DNA of 64,000 bases, taken from NCBI RefSeq assembly GCF_001423585.1, contig NZ_LMOP01000008.1:856982-920981 (forward strand). Direction: 5' to 3'. The notes under the pieces are model-generated. The model had not been told where the DNA came from. It did not search any database and saw only the letters and a list, made by a program, of their open reading frames with translations. A program made the translations under genes and the position numbers. Shown one piece after another: positions 16,154 to 25,791 of the stretch (position 1 is the first letter of the stretch; every line of letters starts with the position of its first letter). This stretch comes from Xanthomonas sp. Leaf148 (GTDB lineage: Bacteria > Pseudomonadota > Gammaproteobacteria > Xanthomonadales > Xanthomonadaceae).

Positions 16154-19100
16154 TCAACGCGCATCCGGAACAGCACCCAATAGCTCGATTTCGGCCAACT
16201 GCGCGCGCGCAGGCATTGTCAGCCGCAGCCGATACTCCGCATACGCGCCAGGCGTCGCAATCCGAAACGGACGCGTCTGTAACGCCCACTGAAAACGCTC
16301 GTCGCTGCGGTGATCGACCACCCGCCACGCACCACCTGCATTGCGCGCTTCCAACGTCCAGCCAGCTGCAGCAATCGCCGCACTGCCATTGGTCAAGGTA
16401 TATAGCGTCGCCTTGCCAGGTTCGAGCCCACTCAGCGTCAACGTCGACACGGCCGATAGCGCACTGACCGTGCCTGCATCGTCATCATGCAGCGCCGCGA
16501 TATCTCGGCCATCGTCCATCACAATGCGCGCGGTAGCACCCAGCAGATCGTGCAACGGGGCAGGGCGCTGCCCGGCCGGCGTCAACGATGGCGGCACATC
16601 CTTCGGTTCGCTCCCCCAGCGCGATGGCGTGGGGCCCATCACGAACTCCAGCGTCGCGCCGTTGGCGATGTCCGCATGCGCCAACCAGGTCTTGTGCCAC
16701 GGCTTGCCGTTGAGCTTGAGCGATTGCACGTACACATTTTGCGGCGAGTTCTGCGGCGCATTGACGACAAGCGTACCGCCATCGGATAACCGCACGCTGG
16801 CATGCTTGAACAGCGGCGAGCCGATCACATACTCCGGTGCGCCCATGCGCAACGGGTACAGCCCCAGCGCTGCGAACAGATACCACGCCGACATCTCGCC
16901 GTTGTCTTCATCGCCGGCATAGCCCTGGCCGATCTCGCTTCCCAGATACAGGCGCGACAGGATCTCGCGCGTCAGTTGCTGGGTTTTCCACGGCTGGCCA
17001 GCGAACAGATACATCCACGGAATATGGTGCGCGGTCTGGTTGCTGTGCGCATACATGCCCAGGCGCACGTCGCGCGCCTCGGTCATTTCGTGGATGGTGT
17101 CTCCGTAAGAGCCGGCAAATTTTGCCTCGGCGGTTTCCGGGGTGGCAAAGAAAGTATCGAGTTTTGCCGCCAATGCGGCGCGCCCGCCGTAGAGCGAGGC
17201 CAACCCTTCGCCATCGTGCGGCGCGGTGAACGCGAACGTCCAGCCGCTGGATTCGGTGTAGTCATTGCCCCAGACGCGCGGGTCGTAGTGCGCCGCATCC
17301 ACCCGCCAGCGTCCATCCGCGTTTCGCCCTTGAAAAAAACCGATTGCCGGATCGAATAGTGCCGAATACCCGGCCGCACGCTGGCGGAAATACATCGCCT
17401 CGGTCGCATAGCGCTCGCGCACGTTCGCGTTGGTCGCCTGCCTGGCTAATCCATCGGCCATGTTGGCGATGCCGAAGTCGTTGAGCGCGCCTTCCATCGA
17501 CCACGACATGCCTTCGCGCGTATCGGTATCGGCGTAGCCGCGGAAGGTCGAACGCGCCATGCCTTTGCGGCCTACGTGACGATCCGGTGCCACCACGGTG
17601 GCGTTTTTGAGCGCGGCGGCGTACGCCTCGGCCGGATCGAAGCCTTGTACGCCCTTGAGCCAGGCATCGGCAAACGCCACATCGGAACTGGTACCGACCA
17701 TCAGGTCGGCGTAGCCGGGCGAAGACCAACGCGCAATCCATCCCCCCGCACGCGCTTGCTCGATAAAGCCTTGCACAAAGGTTCCGGCAGCGTCGGGCGC
17801 AAACAGCGCATAGGCCGGCCACGCGGTGCGAAAGGTGTCCCACAACCCATTGTTGACGTAAACCCGGCCGTCGCGGATCGGTGCAAAACTGCGCACCGCG
17901 CTGCCGTCGATGTTGTCGTCCGACCAGCTGTTCTGGCTTGCGTAACGCCAGTCGGGCGCATCTGCATTCCCTGCGTTTTCATGCGCGGAGTTCGGGTACA
18001 GATGCAGCCGATAGAGATTGGAATACAGCGTGGTTTTCTGGTCGGCAGTCGCATCGGGCACATCGAACCGCCCCAGCAATGCGTCCCACGCGTCCTGCGC
18101 TTGCGCGGCGATCTGCTCGAAGGATGCTTGCGGTGCGATTTCCAACGCCAGGTTGTGTCTGGCCTGCTCCAGCGAGATCAACGAGGTGGCGATGCGCATC
18201 TGCACCTGACGCGCTTTACCAGCATCGAACTTGATCCAGCCGGTGGGCCGCCCGGTATCGACGCGACCGCTAGACGTCCACGGCCGATCGAAGCTCGCAA
18301 CCACATACATGCGTGTCGCACCGGTCGACAGCCCGCTGCGCACATCGGTGTAACCGGACAGCGTCTGCGTCGCGGCATCCAGACGTAGCCCGCCGCGCGC
18401 ATCCACATTGTCGAACAGCAGGTTGGCATCGCCGTGATCCGGGAAGCGAAAGCGGAACAGCGCCGCATGGTCGGTCGGTGCGATCTCGGCGTGCAGGCCA
18501 TTGTCGAACTGCACCGCGTAGCGGTACGGGCGCGCTATTTCATTGGCATGCGAAAACGCCAGCGCACGCTTGCCGCGATCGGCTTCGGGCACGCCCGCGC
18601 CGAGTGAGGGCATGACTTGAAAGGTCTGCCGGTCGCCCATCCACGGACTGGGTTGATGACTCAGCGCCAGCGCCTGCAGGCGTGGCCGGTTATCGGCATC
18701 GTTCTGCTCGTTCCAGCGGTACAACCAGGTCAGCGTTCCCGCATCGGTTACCGGCGTCCAGAAGTTGAATCCATGCGGCACCGCCGTGGCGGGGAAATTG
18801 TTGCCGCGCGAAAACGTGCCGTTGGACTGCGTACCCCGCGTGGTCAATACCCAATCCGACGGGCGTGCCGGCGTCGGCAGCGGCACATCGCCCAGCGCGA
18901 TGTCGTCGATCCAGCCGGCCGCTGATGCGCCCGCGGGCGGTGCGAGCTCCAGCTCGATCACCCGCACGCGTCGCCCATGCAGGCCGGCCACCTCACCCAG
19001 TCGCACTTCCTTGCGTGCCCACTGCTGCGGGTACAAGGTCTTCGACTGTCCTTGCGCACGCGCACCTATCGCCACGCCATGCTGGTCGTGCGCCTGGCTC

Positions 19101-19495
19101 GCCGACAACCGCGTGCCATCTTCAAACACCAGATCCAGCGACACATAGGTCGAGGCGACATGATCGGTGCCGACGCTCTCCGGCAGCACCATCCACGACA
19201 AGGTGGTGTGCGCATCGATCACGATGTCGGTGGCAAACAAGGTGCGCCTTCCCGTGCCGCTGCTGTCGTAACGCAGCGCATGCGCGCCGCTGTAGCCGGT
19301 GCTGGGCTTGGCCGCGTAGGGCGCGGCAGGGCCGCTGCCGACCGCGATCCGCACATCGCCAGGCATCGCTTGGACCGGCATGGGCTGCCCTTGATCGAAG
19401 GAACTGGCAAACCCGCCTGCCGCACCTGCATGCGCAGATGCGAGTGCCAACGCAACAACCAACGGCAAACGCCGCACAACGACCGACAGACTCAC
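16154..19495 (-). CDS. Secreted GH92 family glycosidase (alpha-mannosidase-like)
   Basis: A 1113-residue exported enzyme. GTG 19495 is the start: AAGGAG lies ten bases before it, and the protein then begins with a signal peptide (VSLSVVVRRLPLVVALALA, cleavage near AHAGA). Residues 30-210 form a beta-sandwich-like module. The GH92 core follows, with SHANEIARPYRYAV, YSNLYRLHLYPNSAHE, MSWSMEGALNDFGIANMA, HSNQTAHHIPWMYLFAG and DEDNGEMSAWYLFAALGLYP. The last 150 residues look like a carbohydrate-binding F5/8-type module, which makes it longer than the common 750-residue form. GH92 enzymes are calcium-dependent exo-alpha-mannosidases acting on N-glycans or yeast mannan. In a plant-associated bacterium plant N-glycans are a plausible target, by inference. 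Confidence 0.93.
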   Translation of the reverse strand: MSLSVVVRRLPLVVALALASAHAGAAGGFASSFDQGQPMPVQAMPGDVRIAVGSGPAAPYAAKPSTGYSGAHALRYDSSGTGRRTLFATDIVIDAHTTLSWMVLPESVGTDHVASTYVSLDLVFEDGTRLSASQAHDQHGVAIGARAQGQSKTLYPQQWARKEVRLGEVAGLHGRRVRVIELELAPPAGASAAGWIDDIALGDVPLPTPARPSDWVLTTRGTQSNGTFSRGNNFPATAVPHGFNFWTPVTDAGTLTWLYRWNEQNDADNRPRLQALALSHQPSPWMGDRQTFQVMPSLGAGVPEADRGKRALAFSHANEIARPYRYAVQFDNGLHAEIAPTDHAALFRFRFPDHGDANLLFDNVDARGGLRLDAATQTLSGYTDVRSGLSTGATRMYVVASFDRPWTSSGRVDTGRPTGWIKFDAGKARQVQMRIATSLISLEQARHNLALEIAPQASFEQIAAQAQDAWDALLGRFDVPDATADQKTTLYSNLYRLHLYPNSAHENAGNADAPDWRYASQNSWSDDNIDGSAVRSFAPIRDGRVYVNNGLWDTFRTAWPAYALFAPDAAGTFVQGFIEQARAGGWIARWSSPGYADLMVGTSSDVAFADAWLKGVQGFDPAEAYAAALKNATVVAPDRHVGRKGMARSTFRGYADTDTREGMSWSMEGALNDFGIANMADGLARQATNANVRERYATEAMYFRQRAAGYSALFDPAIGFFQGRNADGRWRVDAAHYDPRVWGNDYTESSGWTFAFTAPHDGEGLASLYGGRAALAAKLDTFFATPETAEAKFAGSYGDTIHEMTEARDVRLGMYAHSNQTAHHIPWMYLFAGQPWKTQQLTREILSRLYLGSEIGQGYAGDEDNGEMSAWYLFAALGLYPLRMGAPEYVIGSPLFKHASVRLSDGGTLVVNAPQNSPQNVYVQSLKLNGKPWHKTWLAHADIANGATLEFVMGPTPSRWGSEPKDVPPSLTPAGQRPAPLHDLLGATARIVMDDGRDIAALHDDDAGTVSALSAVSTLTLSGLEPGKATLYTLTNGSAAIAAAGWTLEARNAGGAWRVVDHRSDERFQWALQTRPFRIATPGAYAEYRLRLTMPARAQLAEIELLGAVPDAR

Positions 19496-19505
19496 GTGGT
19501 GGTGT

Positions 19506-19511
19506 CTCCTT
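19506..19511 (-). promoter_or_regulatory. Ribosome-binding site fixing a GTG start
   Basis: On the minus strand AAGGAG precedes GTG 19495 with ten bases between. The in-frame ATG codons further upstream (to 19834) would add up to 113 residues with no family similarity and would bury the signal peptide, so this site decides the start. Confidence 0.8.
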
Positions 19512-20196
19512 GATGGCGGACCAGCAGCGCGTTCATCGCCGCCCAGGTTGCGTCGCATGGACGCTGCGCTGCAATGCCGGCAGCGGGCGAGAGGGATGCG
19601 TGCTGTTCGATCCGCACAGATTCGGGTGCCGGCCGATCGTGGACAAAACACTGAGCGCACGCAAGCGAGCTGTGCGCTGGATGCTGCGCCGCTGGGCGTG
19701 CGGGAGGTGAGAGAGTCATCCAAATGCCGCTCTTCCATGTCGACGTTTGCGCAGTCACCTTGATGAGCGCTCACCGTTGACCGTTCACCATGCAAGGCAC
19801 CGCACATCTCGACCGCTCCGGTTGCTACCGACAACGGCGAGACCTGCGTAACGACTCTGTGGTGGGCAAGCAGTTCTGCCTTGCATCAACGCGAGCGACC
19901 ATCAATCGCGCTGCGCGTCCGGCAGCGAGGTGCATTGGTACGCGGCACCGTTTGGGCATCACGATTCGGTCATCCGTTCCCGGGTGGCGCCCTCCGGTGC
20001 GCTTTGTTAGCGCTCCCAACCCCACGATGCCGATGCCGCCTCTGGCTCGGCAACTCACGCTCATTCATGTGGGCCACGCCCGTCTTCCCGGCTGCCAATC
20101 GCATGCGCAAGCAAAACGCGCGCAACGGCGCGGCCCTGCGCATGCAGGCAGGCTGCTAGAATCCGGGCTCTGTCTTCGTTTACCGATCGCACCGCC
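19512..20196. other. Gene-free divergent intergenic region
   Basis: About 680 bp lie between the divergent GH92 and zinc-finger genes. Frames exist on both strands, but none has a family match, a ribosome site or a sensible composition. It must contain both promoters. No repeat copy of the window's palindromic family was seen in it. Confidence 0.5.
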
Positions 20197-20394
20197 ATGA
20201 GCCAGACCGCCACCGCGCCCGCCAATGCCGAAAAGCGTTACACCGTGCAGCGGGCAGACCTGCCGCTGAGCTGCCCGACGCCGCAGATGGCGCTGTGGAA
20301 CTCGCATCCGCGCGTGTATCTGCCGATCGAAGACGAACCCAACGGCGAAGCCAAGTGCCCGTATTGCGGCTCGCTGTTCGTACTCGCCGACTGA
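20197..20394 (+). CDS. Small zinc-finger protein, CHCC type
   Basis: A 65-residue protein. The C-terminal half has the zinc ligands of the zf-CHCC family: C26 in LSCPTP, H37 in NSHPRVYLP, and C54 and C57 in KCPYCGSLFVL. This matches the bacterial relatives of the mitochondrial complex I subunit NDUFS6. The job of the bacterial form is not established. It lies ten bases before the glycosyltransferase and probably shares its transcript. Confidence 0.9.
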   Translation: MSQTATAPANAEKRYTVQRADLPLSCPTPQMALWNSHPRVYLPIEDEPNGEAKCPYCGSLFVLAD

Positions 20395-20404
20395 TCCTGG
20401 CTGC

Positions 20405-21517
20405 ATGCACCGCCTGACCGTGGTGCAATTGCTGCCGGCGCTGCAGTCCGGCGGCGTGGAACGCTCCACCCTGGAAGTGACTGCCGCGCTGGTGCGCGCT
20501 GGCCATCGCGCCGTGGTCGTATCGGCTGGCGGGCGCCTGGTCCCGCAGTTGCTGGAAGCCGGCGGTGAGCACCTCACCCTGGACATCGGCCGCAAGTCGC
20601 TGCTGACCCTGCGCCACGTGGTCGGCCTGCGTCGTCTGTTTGCCGAACTCGGTGCCGACATCGTGCACGCGCGTTCGCGGCTGCCGGCCTGGCTGGGGTG
20701 GTACGCGCTGCGCGGGATGCCCGCAGCCACGCGCCCGCGCTTCGTCACCACCGTGCACGGGCTCAATTCGCCCAGCCGCTACAGCGCGGTCATGACCTAT
20801 GGCGAACGCGTCATCTGCGTCTCGCAAACCGTGCGCGACTATGTCTGCACGCACTATCCGCAGACCGATCCGGCGCATCTGCGCACGATTCCGCGTGGCG
20901 TCGACATCGCCCAGTTTCCGCGCCGCTTGCGACCGGATCGGCGCGCGCGCAGCTGGGCGCAGACCCTGTTGCCTGGGCTGCCGTCCGACGCACCGCTGTT
21001 GCTGCTGCCGGGGCGCGGCACGCGCTTGAAGGGCCATGCCGATGGTCTGCAACTGCTGGCCGATGTGCGCGCTGCCGGCGTGCCGGCCTGGCTGTGGCTG
21101 CCGGGTGCGCGCGAACCCGGGCGCGAGGCGTATGTGCGCGAGCTGGAAGCCGAAGCAGCGCGGTTGGAGGTGGCCGAGGCGGTCGCCTTCACCGAGCCCA
21201 CCACGCGCATTGCCGATGCCTATGCCGCCAGCGATCTGGTGCTGCAGCTGTCGCGCAAGCCCGAAGCCTTCGGCCGTACCGTGGTCGAGGCTTTGTCGGT
21301 GGGCAGGCCGGTTCTGGGCTGGCAGCATGGCGGCGTTGGCGAATTGCTTGCCGAGCTGCAGCCCGACGGTGCGGTGCCGGCCTTCGATGCCGATGCGCTA
21401 TGCGCTCAGGCACTGCAGCTTCTGCAGCACCCGCCCACACCGCCGGCGGTCCTTCCCTATACGTTGCAGGCCATGCAATCGGCCACCTTGAAGATCTATG
21501 ACGAACTCCGCCGCTGA
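20405..21517 (+). CDS. Glycosyltransferase family 4, probable LPS sugar transferase
   Basis: A 370-residue GT-B fold enzyme. The N-terminal half shows VQLLPALQSGGVERSTLEV, the usual acceptor-side opening, and VHARSRLPAWLG. The C-terminal half shows the donor-side pattern LLLPGRGTRLKGH, then SRKPEAFGRTVVEALSVG, which carries the EX7E-type glutamates of GT4 retaining enzymes, and WQHGGVGELL. Its last 20 bases overlap the O-antigen ligase-like gene, and the Kdo transferase and lauroyl transferase genes are close, so it most likely builds the LPS core or O-chain. The sugar donor cannot be read from sequence. Confidence 0.92.
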   Translation: MHRLTVVQLLPALQSGGVERSTLEVTAALVRAGHRAVVVSAGGRLVPQLLEAGGEHLTLDIGRKSLLTLRHVVGLRRLFAELGADIVHARSRLPAWLGWYALRGMPAATRPRFVTTVHGLNSPSRYSAVMTYGERVICVSQTVRDYVCTHYPQTDPAHLRTIPRGVDIAQFPRRLRPDRRARSWAQTLLPGLPSDAPLLLLPGRGTRLKGHADGLQLLADVRAAGVPAWLWLPGAREPGREAYVRELEAEAARLEVAEAVAFTEPTTRIADAYAASDLVLQLSRKPEAFGRTVVEALSVGRPVLGWQHGGVGELLAELQPDGAVPAFDADALCAQALQLLQHPPTPPAVLPYTLQAMQSATLKIYDELRR

Positions 21518-22832
21518 CGTTCCAATAAGCGCGCCCGCATTGACGCCCGATGCCGGGCGCTGGGCGCCGCTATGGGTGCTCCTGTTTGTCGCGCTGTGGC
21601 CTACGCCCGGCTTGGCCGAAACCGTGCTGTCGCTGGGCGCGTTGTTCGCGGCGTACCGTTTGCTGCACGCACGTTTTCGCGGCGGCACACGCCTGCTCAG
21701 CGGTGCGGCCTGGGCGCTGACCAGTGTGTTGTTCTTTGCGTACTGGCTGCCGCAGATGCTGTCCGCGTTCGATGCGATGGATGTCGGTCGCGCCCTGCGC
21801 AAATCAGCCACCGATCTGCGCTATCTGCCTTTCATGTGGCTGTGCGCGATTGCGGTCGCCAATGCGCAGCGGCGACGCCGCACCTTCATCGGCCTGGCGG
21901 TGATCGGCGGGGTGTGGACGCTGGACGCGCTATTGCAGGCTGCCATCGGCAGCAGCCCATTGTTCTTCGCGCTGGATCAACTCAAGCAGCTGATCAGCGG
22001 CCACGGGCTGTGCACGCCGCAGGAGCTGGCGCTGGCCGACCGCCTCAGCGGCGTGCTGGGGCCGTGCAATCTCAAGTTCGGGCAGACCCTGGCCAGCCTG
22101 TCGCCGTTCCTGCTGCTGGCACTGGGGCGGCGCAATGTCTGGGCCTGGGCAGGCGCGGCGGCCGCGGTCGGCGTGGTGCTGGTGTTGGCGGGGTCGCGCG
22201 CCTCGTGGATCACCTACGGCGTGATCGTGCTGCTGTCCGGGTGGCAACTATTGGGCGGCCGGCGCCTGCTGGCAGTGGCGGTGGCCGGCGTGCTGCTGGC
22301 TGGTGGCGTTGTAGCGGTGGCACCACAGGCACGCGAGCGCATCCAGCGCACCACTCTGGCATTTGGCAATGGCGAGCAAGGCGTGGATCAGGCCTTGTCC
22401 GGACGCGGCCAGATCTGGGGCGCAGCGCTGTGCATGATCCGCGCGCATCCACTCAATGGGGTGGGCGCGCGCGGGTTTCGACAGGCATATCCAGCCTGCA
22501 ATCCGGCCCCTGCACAGGCGCCCGCCTGGGGCGATGGCCCGGCCTTCCACGCGCATCAGATCGTGCTGGAAATCCTGGCCGAAACCGGTGTGATCGGCTT
22601 GCTGCTATGGCTGGCCGGTGCGGCGCAAGCGTGGCGTGCGTGGCGCTATTCGAGTCTAGCCGCACGCGAGCAGGCGCGGCCTGCGATGATCGCGTTGGTG
22701 GCTACCGTTTTCCCGCTCAATACCCATCTGGCGTTCTATTCCAGCTTCTGGGGCGGCTTGAGTCTGATGCTGGCCGGGTTGTATGCCGGCGCGTTGCTCA
22801 ACGACGACGCGGATCAGCCGCCGCTGGGCTGA
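21498..22832 (+). CDS. O-antigen ligase/polymerase family membrane protein
   Basis: A 444-residue inner-membrane protein with about ten hydrophobic segments, starting inside the end of the glycosyltransferase gene (20-bp overlap). A Wzy_C/WaaL-type loop is present between late membrane segments: RGQIWGAALCMIRAHPLNGVG, then GFRQAYPACNP and HAHQIVLEILAETGVIGLL. The H-x2-x-E-x-E-G-like segment HQIVLEILAETG is typical of this superfamily. It either ligates O-antigen to the lipid A core on the periplasmic face or polymerises O units; ligase is more likely beside core genes. A second candidate elsewhere in the genome would decide. Confidence 0.85.
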   Translation: MTNSAADVPISAPALTPDAGRWAPLWVLLFVALWPTPGLAETVLSLGALFAAYRLLHARFRGGTRLLSGAAWALTSVLFFAYWLPQMLSAFDAMDVGRALRKSATDLRYLPFMWLCAIAVANAQRRRRTFIGLAVIGGVWTLDALLQAAIGSSPLFFALDQLKQLISGHGLCTPQELALADRLSGVLGPCNLKFGQTLASLSPFLLLALGRRNVWAWAGAAAAVGVVLVLAGSRASWITYGVIVLLSGWQLLGGRRLLAVAVAGVLLAGGVVAVAPQARERIQRTTLAFGNGEQGVDQALSGRGQIWGAALCMIRAHPLNGVGARGFRQAYPACNPAPAQAPAWGDGPAFHAHQIVLEILAETGVIGLLLWLAGAAQAWRAWRYSSLAAREQARPAMIALVATVFPLNTHLAFYSSFWGGLSLMLAGLYAGALLNDDADQPPLG

Positions 22833-22917
22833 GCCGCTGGCATCGTGATCGCGGGTGCCGGGCAGGGGAGACCTGCGTGCCACACGCCATCATCGGCGCG
22901 CCACCTGCAGCGACAGC

Positions 22918-23838
22918 TCACTGATAGAACGCGCTGCGCCCACCTGGCTGACGCTTGAAGCGGCGGTGGATCCACAGGTATTGATCCGGCGCCTCGCGCA
23001 CCATGTCCTCGATCGCCGCATTGACCTGCGTGGTATCGGCGATCACATCCTCCGACGGAATGCCTGCCAGCGGCGGCGCAATCTTGAGGATGTAGCGGCC
23101 GCCTTCGCGGCGATGGAAATACGGCACCACCGCGCAACCGGTCAGCCGCGCGAGCTGATGGGTAGCCGTGATGGTCGAGGCCGGGTGCCCGAAAAACGGC
23201 ACGAACACGGTGTCCTTGCCGCGCATGTCCTGGTCCGGCGCGTACCACAGAAAACCGCCGCGCTTGAGGTGCTTGATGGTGGCGCGCAGATCCTCGTTGG
23301 CGAACATGTGCGTGGCATAGCGCAAGCGGCCGCGCTTGACCGCCCATTCGAACACGGGGTTTCGGTGCTTGCGGTACATGCCGGCCAGCGGTATGTGGTC
23401 GCACAGTAGCCGCCCGCACATTTCCAGTGTCATGAAGTGGCCGGACACCAGCAGCACGCCGCGCTTTTGTTCCTGCAGCTGCTGCAGATGCTCCAGTCCT
23501 TCGATCTGCACGCCTGGGCGAATGGCGTCGATGCTGCCCCACCACGCACGCGCAAATTCGAACAGGCCCACGCCCAGCGCGTCGAAACTATCCCGCAGCA
23601 GTCGCGCTCGCCATGCATCGTCCTGCTCGGGAAAGCACAGTCTGAGGTTGACCTCGGCAGCACGCCGACGCGTGCCCGCCACGCGCATCGCGATCCAGCC
23701 CACGCCACGGCCCACCGCGCGTTGCAGCGTCCAGGGCAGGCGCCCGGCCAGCACCATCACCGCAAGGCCCAGGTACATGGGCCAATGCTTGGGGTTGCGC
23801 AGGGAGGGGCGGACGGCGACGTTGGCGGACTCGGACAT
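22918..23838 (-). CDS. lpxL: Lipid A lauroyl (Kdo2-lipid IVA) acyltransferase
   Basis: A 306-residue membrane-bound enzyme that adds a secondary acyl chain to lipid A in the inner membrane. The acyltransferase HX4E catalytic motif is H134 to E139 in VSGHFMTLEMCG, and an N-terminal hydrophobic anchor lies at about 20-35. Further marks are GFLWYAPDQDM, VFVPFFGHPASTI, and YLWIHRRFK near the end. It runs opposite to its neighbours, between the O-antigen ligase-like gene and waaA, with which it shares a 76-bp divergent promoter region. LpxL, LpxM and LpxP types cannot be separated by eye; lpxL is given as the likely one. Confidence 0.9.
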   Translation of the reverse strand: MSESANVAVRPSLRNPKHWPMYLGLAVMVLAGRLPWTLQRAVGRGVGWIAMRVAGTRRRAAEVNLRLCFPEQDDAWRARLLRDSFDALGVGLFEFARAWWGSIDAIRPGVQIEGLEHLQQLQEQKRGVLLVSGHFMTLEMCGRLLCDHIPLAGMYRKHRNPVFEWAVKRGRLRYATHMFANEDLRATIKHLKRGGFLWYAPDQDMRGKDTVFVPFFGHPASTITATHQLARLTGCAVVPYFHRREGGRYILKIAPPLAGIPSEDVIADTTQVNAAIEDMVREAPDQYLWIHRRFKRQPGGRSAFYQ

Positions 23839-23914
23839 GGTGCGATTCTAAGGGATCGGGCGCATCGGGCAGCGTGCACATGCGCACGTGCAGGCGCTCC
23901 CGTATCCTGCATGC

Positions 23915-25231
23915 ATGCGGAAAGACCCGATCGAATGGCTGTTGCGCGGGCTGTACTCGGCGCTGCTCTACCTGTTGTTGCCGGTCACGGTGTACCACCT
24001 GGTGTGGCGCGGTTTTCGCGTGCGCGAATACTTCAACCGCTGGAACGAGCGCTATGCGTCGTACACGCATGCCTGCGGCCGCCCGCGGGTGTGGGTGCAT
24101 GCGGTGTCGGTGGGCGAGGTCAATGCAGCCGCGCCGCTGGTCAACGCCTTGCGCGCGCAACGCCCGGATATTCGCTGGGTCATCACCACCATCACGCCCA
24201 CCGGTTCCGAGCGCGTGCGCGCGGTGTGGGGCGATGCGGTCGACCATGTGTATCTGCCGTACGACGTGCCCGGCAGCGTGGGGCGCTTTCTGGAACATTT
24301 TCGCCCGCGGCTGGCGCTGATTCTGGAAACCGAGCTATGGCCGAACATGTTGTTCGGTTGCCGCGACCGCCAGATTCCGCTGTACATCCTCAACGCACGT
24401 TTGTCGGCGCGCTCCTTGCGCGGTTACCGCGTGCTGGCGCCCTTGATCAGCCGCGCGCTGCGCACGGTGACCTGCGTGGCGGCGCAGTCGCAGGACGATG
24501 CGGAGCGCTTCATCACCCTTGGCGCGCGTCCGGACCAAGTGGTGGCGCTGGGCAATCTCAAATTCGATATCGCCGCCCCCGAACAGTTACAGGCGCTGGT
24601 CGCGCAGTTCCGTACCCATGTGCCGGCAACGCGGCCGGTGTGGATTGCCGCCAGCACGCATGAGGGCGAAGAGGCGGCGGTGGCCGATATCCATGCGCAG
24701 TTGCTGGTGCAGTTTCCGGACCTGCTGCTGCTGTGGGCGCCACGCCATCCCGAGCGGTTTCCGAAGGTCGAGGCGTTGGCGCGCGAGCGCGGCTGGCGCG
24801 TGGCGACACGCAAAGCGCAGCAGTGGCCACAAGCGCTCGATACGGTCTTCGTCATCGATACCTTGGGCGAGCTGATGAGTTTTTATGCATGCGCGCAGGT
24901 TGCTTTCGTCGGTGGCAGCCTGCAGCCGATCGGCGGGCACAACCTGCTCGAACCGGCAGCGGTTGGCACGCCGGCAGTGACCGGCCCGCATCTGCATAAT
25001 TTCTCGGAAATTTCGCGGCGCATGCGCGAGGCCGATGCGGTCGCGATCTGCGAGGACGCCGACTGTGTTTATCGCGATCTTGCGCGTCTGCTCGGCGACC
25101 CGGCCCGGCGTGAGGCGATGGCTGCCGCAGGGTTGGCGCTGGTCGCCAACGGCAAGGGCGCAGTGGCACGCACGCTGGTGCAGATTGCACCTGATTTGCC
25201 GCAGGTGGTTGGTGATGGTGTGGAGTCTTGA
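23915..25231 (+). CDS. waaA: 3-deoxy-D-manno-octulosonic acid (Kdo) transferase
   Basis: A 438-residue membrane-anchored GT30 enzyme that adds Kdo to lipid IVA. Marks are the N-terminal anchor (residues 6-30), the catalytic base E68 in HAVSVGEVNAA, LILETELWPNM, LYILNARLSARS, the nucleotide-side LLLWAPRHPERF, and FVGGSLQPIGGHNLLEPAA. ATG 23915 is preferred over 23888 because the family N-terminus begins MRKDPIEWLLRGLYS. It is divergent from lpxL, and the pair together complete lipid A-Kdo assembly. A repeat cluster follows the gene. Confidence 0.95.
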   Translation: MRKDPIEWLLRGLYSALLYLLLPVTVYHLVWRGFRVREYFNRWNERYASYTHACGRPRVWVHAVSVGEVNAAAPLVNALRAQRPDIRWVITTITPTGSERVRAVWGDAVDHVYLPYDVPGSVGRFLEHFRPRLALILETELWPNMLFGCRDRQIPLYILNARLSARSLRGYRVLAPLISRALRTVTCVAAQSQDDAERFITLGARPDQVVALGNLKFDIAAPEQLQALVAQFRTHVPATRPVWIAASTHEGEEAAVADIHAQLLVQFPDLLLLWAPRHPERFPKVEALARERGWRVATRKAQQWPQALDTVFVIDTLGELMSFYACAQVAFVGGSLQPIGGHNLLEPAAVGTPAVTGPHLHNFSEISRRMREADAVAICEDADCVYRDLARLLGDPARREAMAAAGLALVANGKGAVARTLVQIAPDLPQVVGDGVES

Positions 25232-25402
25232 AAGATCTAACTGCGTGCGTGCTGCATCGTTGCACAGAACCTGTTGCAGTCATGCCAAGTCACATCATCA
25301 AGTGGTCTTGGAGCGACCAATCAAACGGGGCGATCGCGCGGTCGTTTTGTTAGCCACTTTTTGGCGTCATCTGGAGAGTCTCAAGCCGCATTGGTCGAGG
25401 GC

Positions 25403-25656
25403 GCGGCGTCCTCACCGCTCGCGGGACACGCCGTGCATCCGTCCGTGGAGGCCCGGTGGCGGCATCCATGCCGCCACACGGTCCCGCAAGTGGCGAGGAC
25501 ACCGCACCAGACAGGGTGTGGTTTGCTTTGAGAAGAGCTACGCACATCGACCATCTTGATTGGTCCTTGCCCGCCCACCGTCGCGGGCTCTTACGCGGCA
25601 TGAATGCCGCTACAAGGACCTACTTGCGGCGTGTCCCGCGATGGCGGGCGGCAAGG
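25403..25656. repeat. Composite palindromic repeat, inverted copy
   Basis: Element B' (25403-25506) has pairing ends GCGGCGTCCTCACCGCTCG and CAAGTGGCGAGGACACCGC around GGTGGCGGCATCCATGCCGCC. A linker with TTGCTTTGAGAAGAGC follows, then element A' (25564-25656) with CCTTGCCCGCCCACCGTCG and a GGCGGGCGGCAAGG end. The order is the reverse complement of the repeat at 4409-4672, including similar words in the linker. It lies between the end of waaA and the end of tolC. Confidence 0.85.
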
Positions 25657-25743
25657 GCACTCCAGCCAAGCGGCAGATCACCCGCTGATGCGGCAGTCAT
25701 CGCAGGTATCGCACGCAGCCAGGTACGCGCTTGCATCGGACAT

Positions 25744-25773
25744 AAAAAAGGCGGGCCTTCGCCCGCCTTTTTA
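25744..25773. terminator. Bidirectional terminator between waaA and tolC
   Basis: A run of A is followed by GGCGGGC, loop CTTC, GCCCGCC and a run of T (25750-25767 for the stem). It works in both directions, but it lies 19 bp past the tolC stop and so mainly serves the minus-strand tolC operon. Confidence 0.93.
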
Positions 25774-25791
25774 GTGACCTATCCGCTCGCT

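Noticed and set aside
19496..19834. N-terminal extension of the GH92 protein to an upstream ATG
   Set aside because: The added 113 residues have no family similarity and would hide a good signal peptide; GTG 19495 has a strong ribosome site.
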